DNA of 9,943 nucleotides from UBA2336 sp037443645 (GTDB lineage: Bacteria; Bacteroidota; Bacteroidia; Cytophagales; Cyclobacteriaceae): positions 1-9,943 of the forward strand of contig JBBINY010000072.1 of the NCBI GenBank assembly GCA_037443645.1. Reading direction: 5' to 3'. This document shows positions 1 through 8,028 of this stretch, in pieces (position 1 is the first letter of the stretch; every line of letters starts with the position of its first letter). Under the pieces are notes generated by a model. That model did not search any database and was not told where the DNA came from. It worked only from the letters and a program-made list of their open reading frames with translations. A program made the position numbers and the translations under genes.

Positions 1-655
1 GCATTCGCTCGAACAGTTTAGTGAGCATATCATGATTCAGCAAGCCGGAATACCCTTGCCAGTTCATCGGGGCGTTGTCAAGAACATGAATTACATGCAA
101 CCGGCCCTGGTAGTTGGTTTCCAGCTTCGCCAGCTGATCCTTGAAAATAATACTGTCAATATCGCGGTTGCAGTAAATCAGCGAACTAATGCTGTCGGGC
201 TCCTGGGTAAGAATACTTTTGATGATGGACATCATGGGCGTAATGCCCGACCCACCCGCAAACATCACTAAATGCCGTTTACGGTCTTTGCTGTATTCGG
301 TGGTAAACTGCCCCATCGGCTCCATAACCTTTATCCGATCACCAACCCGGAGATTATCAGGCAGCCAGTTGCTCATTAATCCGTTATCAACGCGCTTAAC
401 CGTAACGGCCGGATCATTATCAACAAATGGCGATGAGCACAGCGAGTAGGCTCTTCGAACTTCCTTTCCGTCAATAGGTATAATGAGCGTTAAAAACTGC
501 CCTGACCGGTATTTGATTTTGCCGTTGTTGGGCTGTTCAAAAACAATGGTTATCGCATCTTTTGTTTCGTGAATGATTTCCTTTACCCGTAAATCAAAAT
601 AGTGCTGCGAAACTTCTTCTTTTTTTGCACCGCGTTTAAATAACCCAAAGGCCAC
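1..655 (-). CDS. PaaE-like FAD/NAD(P)H oxidoreductase, N-terminal part (cut by left window edge)
   Basis: This is the first 218 codons of a ferredoxin-NADP reductase-type flavoprotein, which would pass electrons from NAD(P)H via FAD, usually to a 2Fe-2S centre. An N-terminal FAD barrel carries the flavin motif RAYS (residues 68-71). An NAD(P)-binding domain follows with GGSGITPMM (134-142) and YCNRD (161-165). This order matches the PaaE (phenylacetyl-CoA epoxidase reductase) and flavohemoprotein reductase families. The C-terminal 2Fe-2S ferredoxin domain that PaaE members carry would lie beyond base 1 and cannot be checked. The start is a GTG at 655; an in-frame stop lies at 680-682 and no ATG lies between. 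No paaABCD-type oxygenase genes are visible, so a phenylacetate role is not supported here; a standalone reductase of unknown partner is as likely. The family call is firm, the substrate unknown. Confidence 0.88.
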   Translation of the reverse strand, partial: MAFGLFKRGAKKEEVSQHYFDLRVKEIIHETKDAITIVFEQPNNGKIKYRSGQFLTLIIPIDGKEVRRAYSLCSSPFVDNDPAVTVKRVDNGLMSNWLPDNLRVGDRIKVMEPMGQFTTEYSKDRKRHLVMFAGGSGITPMMSIIKSILTQEPDSISSLIYCNRDIDSIIFKDQLAKLETNYQGRLHVIHVLDNAPMNWQGYSGLLNHDMLTKLFERM

Positions 656-674
656 AGTCTGATAATTTAGCCCG

Positions 675-682
675 CAAATCTA
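675..682 (-). promoter_or_regulatory. Candidate Bacteroidota -7 element before the PaaE-like gene
   Basis: Read on the minus strand this is TAGATTTG, an exact match to the Bacteroidota -7 consensus TAnnTTTG. It lies 19 bases before the GTG start in the 94-base gap behind the DUF5916 gene. No clear -33 TTG is present at the usual spacing, so the match may be chance. If real, the reductase has its own promoter and a very short leader. Confidence 0.3.
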
Positions 683-749
683 CAACAAATAGAACCAGAA
701 TTACCTGATTGAGAATGCACGACAGACATTATGATACCTGCCAGATGGG

Positions 750-3014
750 CTAAAGGTTAAGCCAGTATGTAAATTTCAGCACCAGAGCCCGGTTTTTACT
801 TTGGAAGGGCTCAGGCAGGTAGTTTTCGGTGTAAACAATAAAGAAATCGGAAGCCGGTTTAAACCGCCACTGAAAGCGGGCATTCAGGTTCATGTTATCG
901 GCCAGGTTGTTGTACTGCACAAACGTGGTAAGAAAAACTTTATCAGTAACGGTTAAGTCCAGCCGTGGGCCAATCAAAAATAACCGCGCTTTGCCATAAT
1001 TACCAGTGAGATCAATATCATTATAACTAAACCGGATACCCAAACTACCATATGGCTGGTAGCGATAATTCAATTGTCCTTCAACAACAAAGCCGCCCCC
1101 GGTATAAAAGCCGCCAAGGTTACTTGAAAACTGATAGTTGAATAACTTCCGGGTATCGCTTATATACTCCAACTGTAACTGGTTCCAGTCAAATTCTTCG
1201 CCTGCCAGGTAGTCCTGATCGCCCCCGATTGGATTGAAATTTTGGGTGAGGTGCTGAAATGTATGAATTACGCTTACGGATAGTGCCGATGTATTCAGGA
1301 AGGAAACAACATAGCCTGCTGAGTAATTCTGGTCAGTGTTTAAGCCTCCCGGAATAAAACCCCAGTTTCCCTCAGCAAACGGTCCGTGGTTGGCCACTAC
1401 GTTGCTTTTCGGATACGTCAGGTATTCCACCCGTGTAAAGCTTCCGGTAAAGCCGGGATACACATTCAGGCTTGGAACAAACCCGGCTTCGGCATTGTAA
1501 TTCTTTCCCAACAACTGCACGGCACCCATCACCGCAAGATTCCTACCGAAATATCCAAGAAAGGCACCGCCCGAATACCGGTCGGTTGTGGCGAAGTCGT
1601 CAATAGACTGGTGATAAAAAATGTCGCCCCGGAAACGGGTATCTTTTGAATTAATATTGAAATCAAATCCGAAAACCCGGTTATAGGTGTTGAGTTCGCG
1701 CAGCGTATCTGTTCCGTTAATTGTTTCCCGCACAAGGCTCTGATGATAAAATCTATCGGGGTCGTACTCCTTTCCAACGCCCAGCGACTGTTTATTAACG
1801 AAAAAGAAATCGATGTTTGAGCGGGCCAACACCTGTCGCTGCACGATGGCCACGGTGTAATTCTGATCAGGAAGTCCCAGCGATTTGGTTTCCTGTGTTT
1901 GAAGGTTCATTATTCCGATGCGCCAGTCTTTGCCCATCTTTCCACTGATGCGGGCCCCGTACAGGATCGGTACAAGTCTGAGTACATCAGCCGTATCGGA
2001 TGCCAGTCCAAGCCTCCGGGTAAAAAACGGCCGTGAATCCGGAAAGCCTGGTTGATCAAACAGATCGCTGTTTTCAAGGAAGAACTGCCTGCGTTCCGGA
2101 AAGTTAAATTCAAAGCGAGTTAAGTTGATAACCTGCTGGTCAACCTCAACCTGCGAAAAATCTGGGTTAACGGTCAGGTCAAGGTTCAACGATGGCGTTA
2201 AGCCTACTTTGGCATCAAACCCGGTAAGCCCTTCATACTCCGAGGGCTGATTATTCTCCTTATCGCGAAACGCTGAACCGGCCACAAAAGGAATAAACGA
2301 AACATTGGTACCGGGTTTGGGTAGTTCGTCATCCCAGATCAGTTTGCCGCTCCAGGCAAAGGAAGCCGGAAGGTATTGCACGGGTGTGGCTATCCAGCTT
2401 GACACCTCGTTTCGTTCCAGGTCATTTCGCAACACATTAAAGTTCCATTCGCCACGGTTATAGCGGATGGACTTAAACGGAATAGCCAGTTCGGCAATCC
2501 ATTGCGTATCGGTGCGGGTTACCGCGCTGTACCACTTATTATCCCAAAAGGCGGAAAAGTCATCGGGGGTTGCACCGCCATTGGCCATGAGGCCCTCGCG
2601 CTGTACCCCGTAAGGGGATATGTTAAAGTAAAACCCGTTGGTGTAATCGTTGTACGGATCGAAGTAGATGCCCACATTATCATTAAACCGAAAGTCGAAA
2701 TCCCTGCGCAGCGATTGCACCACCGGTTCCTTGCCGTCCTCATCGCACACAAACGCCAGATAAAGATTTTCCTCATCGAACGCTATGCGCACAGCGGTTT
2801 GATTAACGGGCGGCACCGAATCGTAGGGCTTACTCATAAAAAAAGCGGTAGCCACATTCGCTTTCTTCCAGGTTTCTTCGTCCAGCTTGCCATCAATCAC
2901 GATCGGGTCGGCTGCACGGCCTGCATGATGGGGTGTGCCCCGCTTATGTTGGGCAAGAAGCAGGGGGGCAACCACAACCAAAACAACCAGGAGTATCGCG
3001 CGCAAAAAAAACAT
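750..3014 (-). CDS. Exported DUF5916 protein with CBM9-like N-terminal domain, predicted outer-membrane barrel
   Basis: This is a 754-residue exported protein of unknown biochemical function. A hydrophobic signal peptide covers about residues 1-21, ending near LLAQ. A CBM9-like (carbohydrate-binding family 9 fold) domain spans about 37-207 and opens with IDGKLDEETW (40-49). The rest matches DUF5916, with the characteristic segment NPDFSQVEVDQQ followed by FPERRQFFLEN. Alternating aromatic and polar residues run to the C-terminus, which ends in FTYWLNL as in a closing beta-strand of an outer-membrane barrel. Family members are common in Bacteroidota and are often annotated as putative membrane-associated hydrolases without proof. 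I chose the ATG at 3014; a longer reading from a TTG at 3032 adds six residues ahead of the signal peptide and is less likely. The gene is divergent from purB and may share the 95-base intergenic region. Sugar binding is inferred from the fold only. Confidence 0.88.
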   Translation of the reverse strand: MFFLRAILLVVLVVVAPLLLAQHKRGTPHHAGRAADPIVIDGKLDEETWKKANVATAFFMSKPYDSVPPVNQTAVRIAFDEENLYLAFVCDEDGKEPVVQSLRRDFDFRFNDNVGIYFDPYNDYTNGFYFNISPYGVQREGLMANGGATPDDFSAFWDNKWYSAVTRTDTQWIAELAIPFKSIRYNRGEWNFNVLRNDLERNEVSSWIATPVQYLPASFAWSGKLIWDDELPKPGTNVSFIPFVAGSAFRDKENNQPSEYEGLTGFDAKVGLTPSLNLDLTVNPDFSQVEVDQQVINLTRFEFNFPERRQFFLENSDLFDQPGFPDSRPFFTRRLGLASDTADVLRLVPILYGARISGKMGKDWRIGIMNLQTQETKSLGLPDQNYTVAIVQRQVLARSNIDFFFVNKQSLGVGKEYDPDRFYHQSLVRETINGTDTLRELNTYNRVFGFDFNINSKDTRFRGDIFYHQSIDDFATTDRYSGGAFLGYFGRNLAVMGAVQLLGKNYNAEAGFVPSLNVYPGFTGSFTRVEYLTYPKSNVVANHGPFAEGNWGFIPGGLNTDQNYSAGYVVSFLNTSALSVSVIHTFQHLTQNFNPIGGDQDYLAGEEFDWNQLQLEYISDTRKLFNYQFSSNLGGFYTGGGFVVEGQLNYRYQPYGSLGIRFSYNDIDLTGNYGKARLFLIGPRLDLTVTDKVFLTTFVQYNNLADNMNLNARFQWRFKPASDFFIVYTENYLPEPFQSKNRALVLKFTYWLNL

Positions 3015-3109
3015 AGTCGTAAAACTATTCAAATTGCCGGGTCAATGAAGTCCGCTAACGTAAAAGATTACCGTCAAGTTTTGTTATTTTTACCACTTAA
3101 TAACCTGAT
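3015..3109. promoter_or_regulatory. Divergent intergenic region between the DUF5916 gene and purB
   Basis: This 95-base AT-rich gap must hold the promoters of both divergent genes. On the plus strand TATTTTTA (3085-3092) differs from the Bacteroidota -7 consensus TAnnTTTG only in its last base and sits 17 bases before the purB start. AAGTTTTG (3076-3083) differs only in its first base. Neither has a TTG at -33 spacing. On the minus strand TAGTTTTA (3020-3027) is one base off consensus but only five bases from the DUF5916 start. None is convincing. I see no hairpin or riboswitch-like structure. Confidence 0.35.
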
Positions 3110-4450
3110 GTGCAGCTAACACCCCTTACGGCTTTATCTCCGGTTGATGGCCGGTATTTCAGCACCACCAAAATCCTTGCGCCCTACTTCAGCGAATACG
3201 GACTGATGCGTTACCGTGTGCGGGTAGAAGTTGAGTATTTTATTGCACTTACCTATGCCCTGCCTGAACTGGCCGGAGTGCTGAAAACAAGCGAAGACCA
3301 GCTCCGCTCCATGTATCGGCAGTTCGTTGAAGCCGATGCACTTGCCATCAAGGAAATTGAGATGACCACGAAACACGATGTGAAAGCTGTTGAATATTTT
3401 CTAAAAAGGAAGCTGGAAGAGATAGGTCTTGGTCCGTATAAAGAATTTATTCACTTCGGGCTCACTTCACAAGACATTAACAACACGGCCATTCCGCTTT
3501 CGCTGAAAGAATTTCTGGAAACCGAATACCTTCCTGAAATTCAAAAACTGGTAAGCGAACTCACCACACTTTCCCTGGAGTGGAAGGACGTGCCCATGCT
3601 TGCCCGCACCCACGGTCAGCCGGCATCGCCCACACGCATGGGAAAAGAAATTTATGTGTTCATCGAACGCATCAACCGCCAGCTTGATCTGCTGAAAACC
3701 ATACCGCATTCGGCCAAATTTGGAGGAGCCACCGGGAATCTTAATGCGCACCACGCGGCCTATCCGGAAATAAACTGGGGGCACTTTGCCAATGCCTTTG
3801 TTTCTAACCAATTAGGCCTCGTGCGCAGTGAGCCCACAACACAAATTGAACATTACGACAACCTGGCCGCAATGTGCGATACACTGAAACGCATCAATAC
3901 CATACTCATTGATTTTTGTCGCGACCTGTGGCAGTACATATCCATGGAGTACTTTCTGCAAAAGATTCACAGCGATGAAGTCGGATCGTCAGCCATGCCG
4001 CACAAAGTAAACCCCATTGATTTTGAGAATGCCGAAGGCAACCTCGGGCTGGCAAACGCCCTGTTCGAACACCTTTCAGCAAAACTTCCAATATCCCGTT
4101 TGCAACGGGACCTCACCGACAGCACTGTGTTGCGCAATATCGGGGTTCCGCTGGCCCACACCTGGCTGGCTCTTTCCTCCGTAAAACGCGGACTCTCCAA
4201 ATTGGAACTAAACCGTAATGCCATTGATCAGGATCTGGAGAAGAATTGGGTAGTGGTGGCTGAGGCTATTCAAACCATTTTGCGCAAGGAAGGATACCCA
4301 AATCCGTACGAGGCATTGAAAACACTGACGCGCAACAACACCAGACCCGGGCGCAAAGAATTCGAGGCGTTTATTAACGACCTGAAAATTAACGAAGCCG
4401 TTAAAAAACGGCTTCGCGAAATCACTCCGTTTACCTACACCGGAATATAA
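3110..4450 (+). CDS. purB: Adenylosuccinate lyase
   Basis: PurB acts twice in cytoplasmic purine synthesis. It splits SAICAR to AICAR plus fumarate, and adenylosuccinate to AMP plus fumarate. The 446-residue protein aligns end to end with my memory of E. coli PurB, including the start (LTALSPVDGRY), TKHDVKAVEYF, the catalytic histidine in RTHGQP (His168) and the fumarase/aspartase-superfamily signature SSAMPHKVNP with the catalytic serine at about Ser294. SRLQRDLTDSTVLRN near residues 345-358 is also characteristic. The family works as a homotetramer with shared active sites. The start is a GTG: an in-frame TAA lies at 3101-3103 and the protein aligns from this codon. An ATG two bases earlier (3108) is out of frame. 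The gene converges on the S46 peptidase gene with 19 bases between stops. Confidence 0.98.
   Translation: MQLTPLTALSPVDGRYFSTTKILAPYFSEYGLMRYRVRVEVEYFIALTYALPELAGVLKTSEDQLRSMYRQFVEADALAIKEIEMTTKHDVKAVEYFLKRKLEEIGLGPYKEFIHFGLTSQDINNTAIPLSLKEFLETEYLPEIQKLVSELTTLSLEWKDVPMLARTHGQPASPTRMGKEIYVFIERINRQLDLLKTIPHSAKFGGATGNLNAHHAAYPEINWGHFANAFVSNQLGLVRSEPTTQIEHYDNLAAMCDTLKRINTILIDFCRDLWQYISMEYFLQKIHSDEVGSSAMPHKVNPIDFENAEGNLGLANALFEHLSAKLPISRLQRDLTDSTVLRNIGVPLAHTWLALSSVKRGLSKLELNRNAIDQDLEKNWVVVAEAIQTILRKEGYPNPYEALKTLTRNNTRPGRKEFEAFINDLKINEAVKKRLREITPFTYTGI
4393..4416 (-). terminator. Perfect hairpin inside the purB 3' end, candidate terminator for the S46 transcript
   Basis: CGAAGCCGTT (4393-4402) and AACGGCTTCG (4407-4416) form a perfect 10-bp stem around a 4-base loop. 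Read on the minus strand the second arm is followed by TTAATTTTC, a weak T-rich tail. On the plus strand no T-run follows. It lies 54 bases past the stop codon of the S46 gene and 32 bases before the end of the purB stop codon. This fits termination of the minus-strand message inside the coding end of the convergent gene. The structure is seen directly; terminator function is inferred. Confidence 0.5.
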
Positions 4451-4469
4451 TTTCTGCCTGGGTTTACTT

Positions 4470-6623
4470 TTACTTCAGTGTTAATTCGCTGATGATATTT
4501 TTCGCTCCTCCCAACTTATCAATGCACCACAGCACATAGCGCACATCCACACAGATTGTGCGATTCATATCCTTGTCGAAAGCAATTTTGTGGCTCAGTG
4601 CTTCGTAGTTGCCGTCAAACGCAAGGCCAATCAGTTCACCATTTGCGTTGAGTACGGGTGAGCCGGAGTTACCACCCGTAATATCGTTGGTGGTGATGAA
4701 GCACACCACAAGGTCGTTGTATTTGGCGTCTTTATACAAACCAAAATCCTTCTTTTTTGCAGCATCAATCAACTCCTTGGGTAAGTCAAACTCATAGTCG
4801 CCAGGTTTATATTTTTCAAGTGCTCCGCTCATGGTGCATACATAATCATAAAACACGGCATCGCGCGGACGGTATGATTTCACGTTCCCGTAACTCATGC
4901 GCATGGTAAAGTTGGCATCAGGGTAGGTAACCTTTGCGGGATTCATGGTCATTACGCCTTTCATATAGGCACGGCCCAGATCATTGAGGCGGTTATTGAA
5001 TTCTGCGGAATATTTTCCAAATCGCTCGTTGTAATTCTTAAGGAATGTGCTCACATACCGGTATGCCGGATCGTTTTGCAGGGTGGAAGAATCCGGTTTA
5101 GCCAGAAAAGCATTCCACCGGGCATCATCAAAAATCAAGGTCTTTGCAAATACATCCGCGGCATACTTCTTAAAAGTGCCTTCATCTGATAAGTCGCCAT
5201 AGGAAGCACGCACCATGTTGTAAAAGGCCTCGGGGTGTTGGATACGATCAATATCCGTATAAAACATCCGACAGGTAGCCGCAAGGATGTGCTGATCGGA
5301 CGGTTTATTTTCATTTTCCAGAAACACCTTCCTGCTATTCTTCAGCGATTCAGTAATACGCGTTACCTCATCGGCACTGATTGTTTTCCGGGTTAGGGCG
5401 CGTTCCAGGGCCTGCAGCGAAGTCGCATAAGTTGCCAAAGGAGATCCCAATATGCCTTCATTCATGTAGATGCGGTGCATGGCATACGGGCGCCATTCGG
5501 CATACGTTTTTTCGTACTGTGCAACGATGTTCTCGTATTCCGGCTTGCCTTTGGCCCATTGAATAAATTTTTCTTCTTCGGCTTTTTTCTGTCCGTACAC
5601 ATCGTATTTAAGCAGTTGTTTTGCCTCGCCATCAAAGAACTTCCAGTAATTGGCAATGCTGGCATAGGCCGAAGCAAGCTGCAGCCGTACGGCCGGATCT
5701 TTTTTCATTTCCTCAAACATCAGTTTTAACCGCACATCGCGAAGGTTAACGATGGAGGGATTTTCAATTTCGGTTTTTAGTTTAACTCCGTAGGATGTCT
5801 CGTACCGGCTGGTGCTTCCGGGGTAGCCGTAGATCATGGCAAAGTCGCCATCCTTTACACCCTTTGTTGATACATTGAGGTAATATTTCGGTTTGAGCGG
5901 AATATTTTCGGCCGAATGTGTTGCCGGTTTGCCGTCTTTGGAAGTATACACACGGAATACAGCGAAGTCGCCTGTATGGCGGGGCCACTCCCAATTGTCA
6001 GTATCGCCACCAAATTTTCCAATGCTTTCGGGTGGAGTACCCACCAGCCTCACATCGCGGTATCGCTCGTACACAAACAATAAAAACTGGTTGCCTTTAT
6101 AGAACGGAACCACACGGGCCTCATAGCCGGAGCCTTCGGTAGCCTTTTTCGTAATTTCCTGCGCCACCGACTGAAGCCGGGAACTCCATTCGCTTCCTCC
6201 CAATCCCTTCAACGCCTCTTCAACGTGTTTGGTCACATCTTCAATCCGCACAAGAAATTGCACCGAAAGTGCAGGAGCGGGAATTTCTTCTGCTTTTGAT
6301 TTTGCCCAGAAGCCATCGCGCAGGAAATTTTTTTCTACCGTGCTGGCTGCGGCAATGGCACTGTATCCACAGTGGTGGTTGGTAAAGATGAGGCCTTCAC
6401 GGCTTACTATTTCGCCTGTGCATCCACCCCCAAAAATAACGATGGCATCTTTCAGGCTTGCTTTATTTATGCTGTAGAGTTGCTCCTTGCTCAACTTGAG
6501 CCCCCGCTTTACCATATCGTTATACACCTGGTCGCCCAACAAATACAACAACCACATGCCTTCATCGGCACGGGCAAAACCGAAAACAAGGACAAGGAGC
6601 AGGGGTAAAATTTTGCGTTTCAT
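4470..6623 (-). CDS. S46 family dipeptidyl-peptidase, DPP7-type
   Basis: This is a 717-residue exported serine exopeptidase that would remove dipeptides from peptide N-termini in the periplasm or at the cell surface. A signal peptide covers about residues 1-19 (cut after FARA), giving a mature start DEGMW typical of S46. The catalytic histidine is in TNHHCGY (His84). The aspartate is most likely Asp219 in WPRHTGDF, following the family motif GGDTDNW. The serine is Ser653 in GGNSGSP. Length and spacing match P. gingivalis DPP7 and DPP11. The residue 18 after the catalytic serine is Gly671; in DPP11 this is Arg (Arg673), which selects Asp/Glu at P1, while DPP7 has Gly. That points to DPP7-like preference for hydrophobic P1 residues. 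The gene lies 49 bases behind the ceramidase-like gene on the same strand and may share its transcript. The family call is firm, the specificity is inference. Confidence 0.95.
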   Translation of the reverse strand: MKRKILPLLLVLVFGFARADEGMWLLYLLGDQVYNDMVKRGLKLSKEQLYSINKASLKDAIVIFGGGCTGEIVSREGLIFTNHHCGYSAIAAASTVEKNFLRDGFWAKSKAEEIPAPALSVQFLVRIEDVTKHVEEALKGLGGSEWSSRLQSVAQEITKKATEGSGYEARVVPFYKGNQFLLFVYERYRDVRLVGTPPESIGKFGGDTDNWEWPRHTGDFAVFRVYTSKDGKPATHSAENIPLKPKYYLNVSTKGVKDGDFAMIYGYPGSTSRYETSYGVKLKTEIENPSIVNLRDVRLKLMFEEMKKDPAVRLQLASAYASIANYWKFFDGEAKQLLKYDVYGQKKAEEEKFIQWAKGKPEYENIVAQYEKTYAEWRPYAMHRIYMNEGILGSPLATYATSLQALERALTRKTISADEVTRITESLKNSRKVFLENENKPSDQHILAATCRMFYTDIDRIQHPEAFYNMVRASYGDLSDEGTFKKYAADVFAKTLIFDDARWNAFLAKPDSSTLQNDPAYRYVSTFLKNYNERFGKYSAEFNNRLNDLGRAYMKGVMTMNPAKVTYPDANFTMRMSYGNVKSYRPRDAVFYDYVCTMSGALEKYKPGDYEFDLPKELIDAAKKKDFGLYKDAKYNDLVVCFITTNDITGGNSGSPVLNANGELIGLAFDGNYEALSHKIAFDKDMNRTICVDVRYVLWCIDKLGGAKNIISELTLK

Positions 6624-6672
6624 TACGTAAGGTTAGAAGAAGCTAAAGGTAAAAAAGGTTTATCAACTTCAC

Positions 6673-8028
6673 TTAGTTATCCGCCAGATCCTGCAACATG
6701 CGGGTAAGGCAATCCTGAAAATACAAACCGTTTCCCGGTCCATACCAGTTCATGGTTTGGGTTTCGTATTTATTTAAATCGTACAGGCTATCGGGCGTAA
6801 CATAGCCTATATAGCCCCCATTGAAACTGGTGACAAACGTGTGCATTCCGGAGCCCTCTGCCTGTTGGTAGATGGGTGGAGTGAGCATGCCCGAAAAATC
6901 GCAAGGGGTGCCCAGCATCACCAAATCGCCCAGACGCAACATAGTTAATCCAACTTCCTGTTCTCCAAGAAGGCGCGTACTAAGCCATGAACGAACACGC
7001 CATCCGGGGGAGATTTTTACTTGCTGGCTACCCAGCATAAGCGGAATGTGTTGCACCTGGATACCGGTGTTTAACACCGGACGCACATCCGCTTGTTGCA
7101 CCGCACGAAACAGCAGGTTACCCATTTTCTGAATTTTTTGATCGCCATCCTTTACACGTATGGGCGCATGGCTGCCAACAGCGCCAGCCAAAAACATGGC
7201 AAATGTATTTCCGTCAGACTCCAGCAAATCCACTAACTCACCCGGATAATCCCTTGAGAGTCTTAAATCGGCCGAAGCCAAGCATGTGGCATGTGCGGTA
7301 AAACTCAAAATCATTCCCCGCGAACCGTCTGATCGGGAAATCTCCACCACATGAAGCAGTGAATCTACAGGACCCTCCTTTATCAACCGATTGGTAACCG
7401 CTTCCGGAACACCAATGTTCCCGTAGGCTACCGTGGCTTCTACTTTAGAAGCCGATGCCTCCTGAATAGAACGTAACGTTTGATGGGAAATAAAGTCTAT
7501 CAGGTTCTGGTCAAAATCCCCGGCATAGATTTCTCCAACCAGGTGGTTATCCCACTGGCCTACGCTGTTATGCGTGTGGGTAGCGCCCAGGTAAACCCGG
7601 TTAATGGAAAAACCAATGGAGGGAAGCGCATTCGCCAGCCGTTGATACAGGGCTGGCGGAACAATCAGTAAATCAAAACTTACAACGGCAACTTCATTAT
7701 TCGCCTGTTCAAAAACCAGGGTGCGTACAAACACAGAATCGCGGATGCCTGAAAAAAGCGCACCTTTCCGCTTAACATATCCGGCCGTTGCCGTAGGATA
7801 ATGGGGCGTTATGGATGCTTTGCCAAAACCCACACGAAGCGCGGCACTGTCTTCAGTCACACGCAACTGAACTGCGCTGTCAATCCGTGCCATCATAGCC
7901 GCATAATGCGGCTGATCATGTGGTGTGCTGCGATCAAGAGGTGCAACGGATACAGCAACAAACAACACTATACCTCCACAGAAGACCAGCAGAATCCGAC
8001 CACTTACCATTAACGCTTTTCGCACCAT
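6673..8028 (-). CDS. Membrane-anchored neutral/alkaline ceramidase-like protein (N-terminal domain only)
   Basis: This 451-residue protein belongs to the neutral/alkaline non-lysosomal ceramidase N-terminal domain family, whose characterised members are zinc amidases that cut ceramide. An uncleaved-looking hydrophobic segment (about residues 11-29) after a basic start suggests a membrane anchor with the enzyme outside the cytoplasm. Family motifs run in order: VGFGKASITP (66-75), GATHTHNS (148-155), an NR motif at 213-214 followed by VDSLLHV, SFTAHAT (242-248), GAVGSHAP (282-289) and NGGYIGYVTP (403-412). Putative zinc histidines are His151 or His153, and His246. The glutamate ligand of P. 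aeruginosa ceramidase appears to be replaced by Asp377 in PCDF. The C-terminal domain of true ceramidases (about 650-750 residues) is missing. The family is firm; ceramide as substrate is not. It may be co-transcribed with the S46 gene. The ATG at 8028 supplies the basic N-terminus; an ATG at 8010 is a weaker alternative. Confidence 0.85.
   Translation of the reverse strand: MVRKALMVSGRILLVFCGGIVLFVAVSVAPLDRSTPHDQPHYAAMMARIDSAVQLRVTEDSAALRVGFGKASITPHYPTATAGYVKRKGALFSGIRDSVFVRTLVFEQANNEVAVVSFDLLIVPPALYQRLANALPSIGFSINRVYLGATHTHNSVGQWDNHLVGEIYAGDFDQNLIDFISHQTLRSIQEASASKVEATVAYGNIGVPEAVTNRLIKEGPVDSLLHVVEISRSDGSRGMILSFTAHATCLASADLRLSRDYPGELVDLLESDGNTFAMFLAGAVGSHAPIRVKDGDQKIQKMGNLLFRAVQQADVRPVLNTGIQVQHIPLMLGSQQVKISPGWRVRSWLSTRLLGEQEVGLTMLRLGDLVMLGTPCDFSGMLTPPIYQQAEGSGMHTFVTSFNGGYIGYVTPDSLYDLNKYETQTMNWYGPGNGLYFQDCLTRMLQDLADN

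Noticed and set aside
121..141. A short inverted repeat, CAGCT...AGCTG, near base 122.
   Set aside because: It is five base pairs within a coding region, with no T-run or conserved context.
1..655. A phenylacetate degradation (paa) operon.
   Set aside because: Only a PaaE-like reductase fragment is visible. The next gene is DUF5916, and no paaABCD-type gene is in the window.
3015..3032. Six extra N-terminal residues for the DUF5916 protein from a TTG at 3032.
   Set aside because: The ATG at 3014 gives a normal signal peptide, while the TTG is a rarer start and adds nothing needed.
2502..3119. A 205-codon open frame on the plus strand, antisense to the DUF5916 gene and running into the purB start.
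   Set aside because: The opposite strand has strong DUF5916/CBM9-like homology over the whole stretch. The antisense product has no recognisable domain, and its end overlaps the purB start. It is a shadow of the real gene.
6624..6672. Three AAGGT copies and a TACCTTTA (-7-like) string between the ceramidase-like and S46 genes.
   Set aside because: The copies are unevenly spaced and too short to stand out in AT-rich sequence. The only TTG upstream is about 12 bases away, too close for a -33 element.
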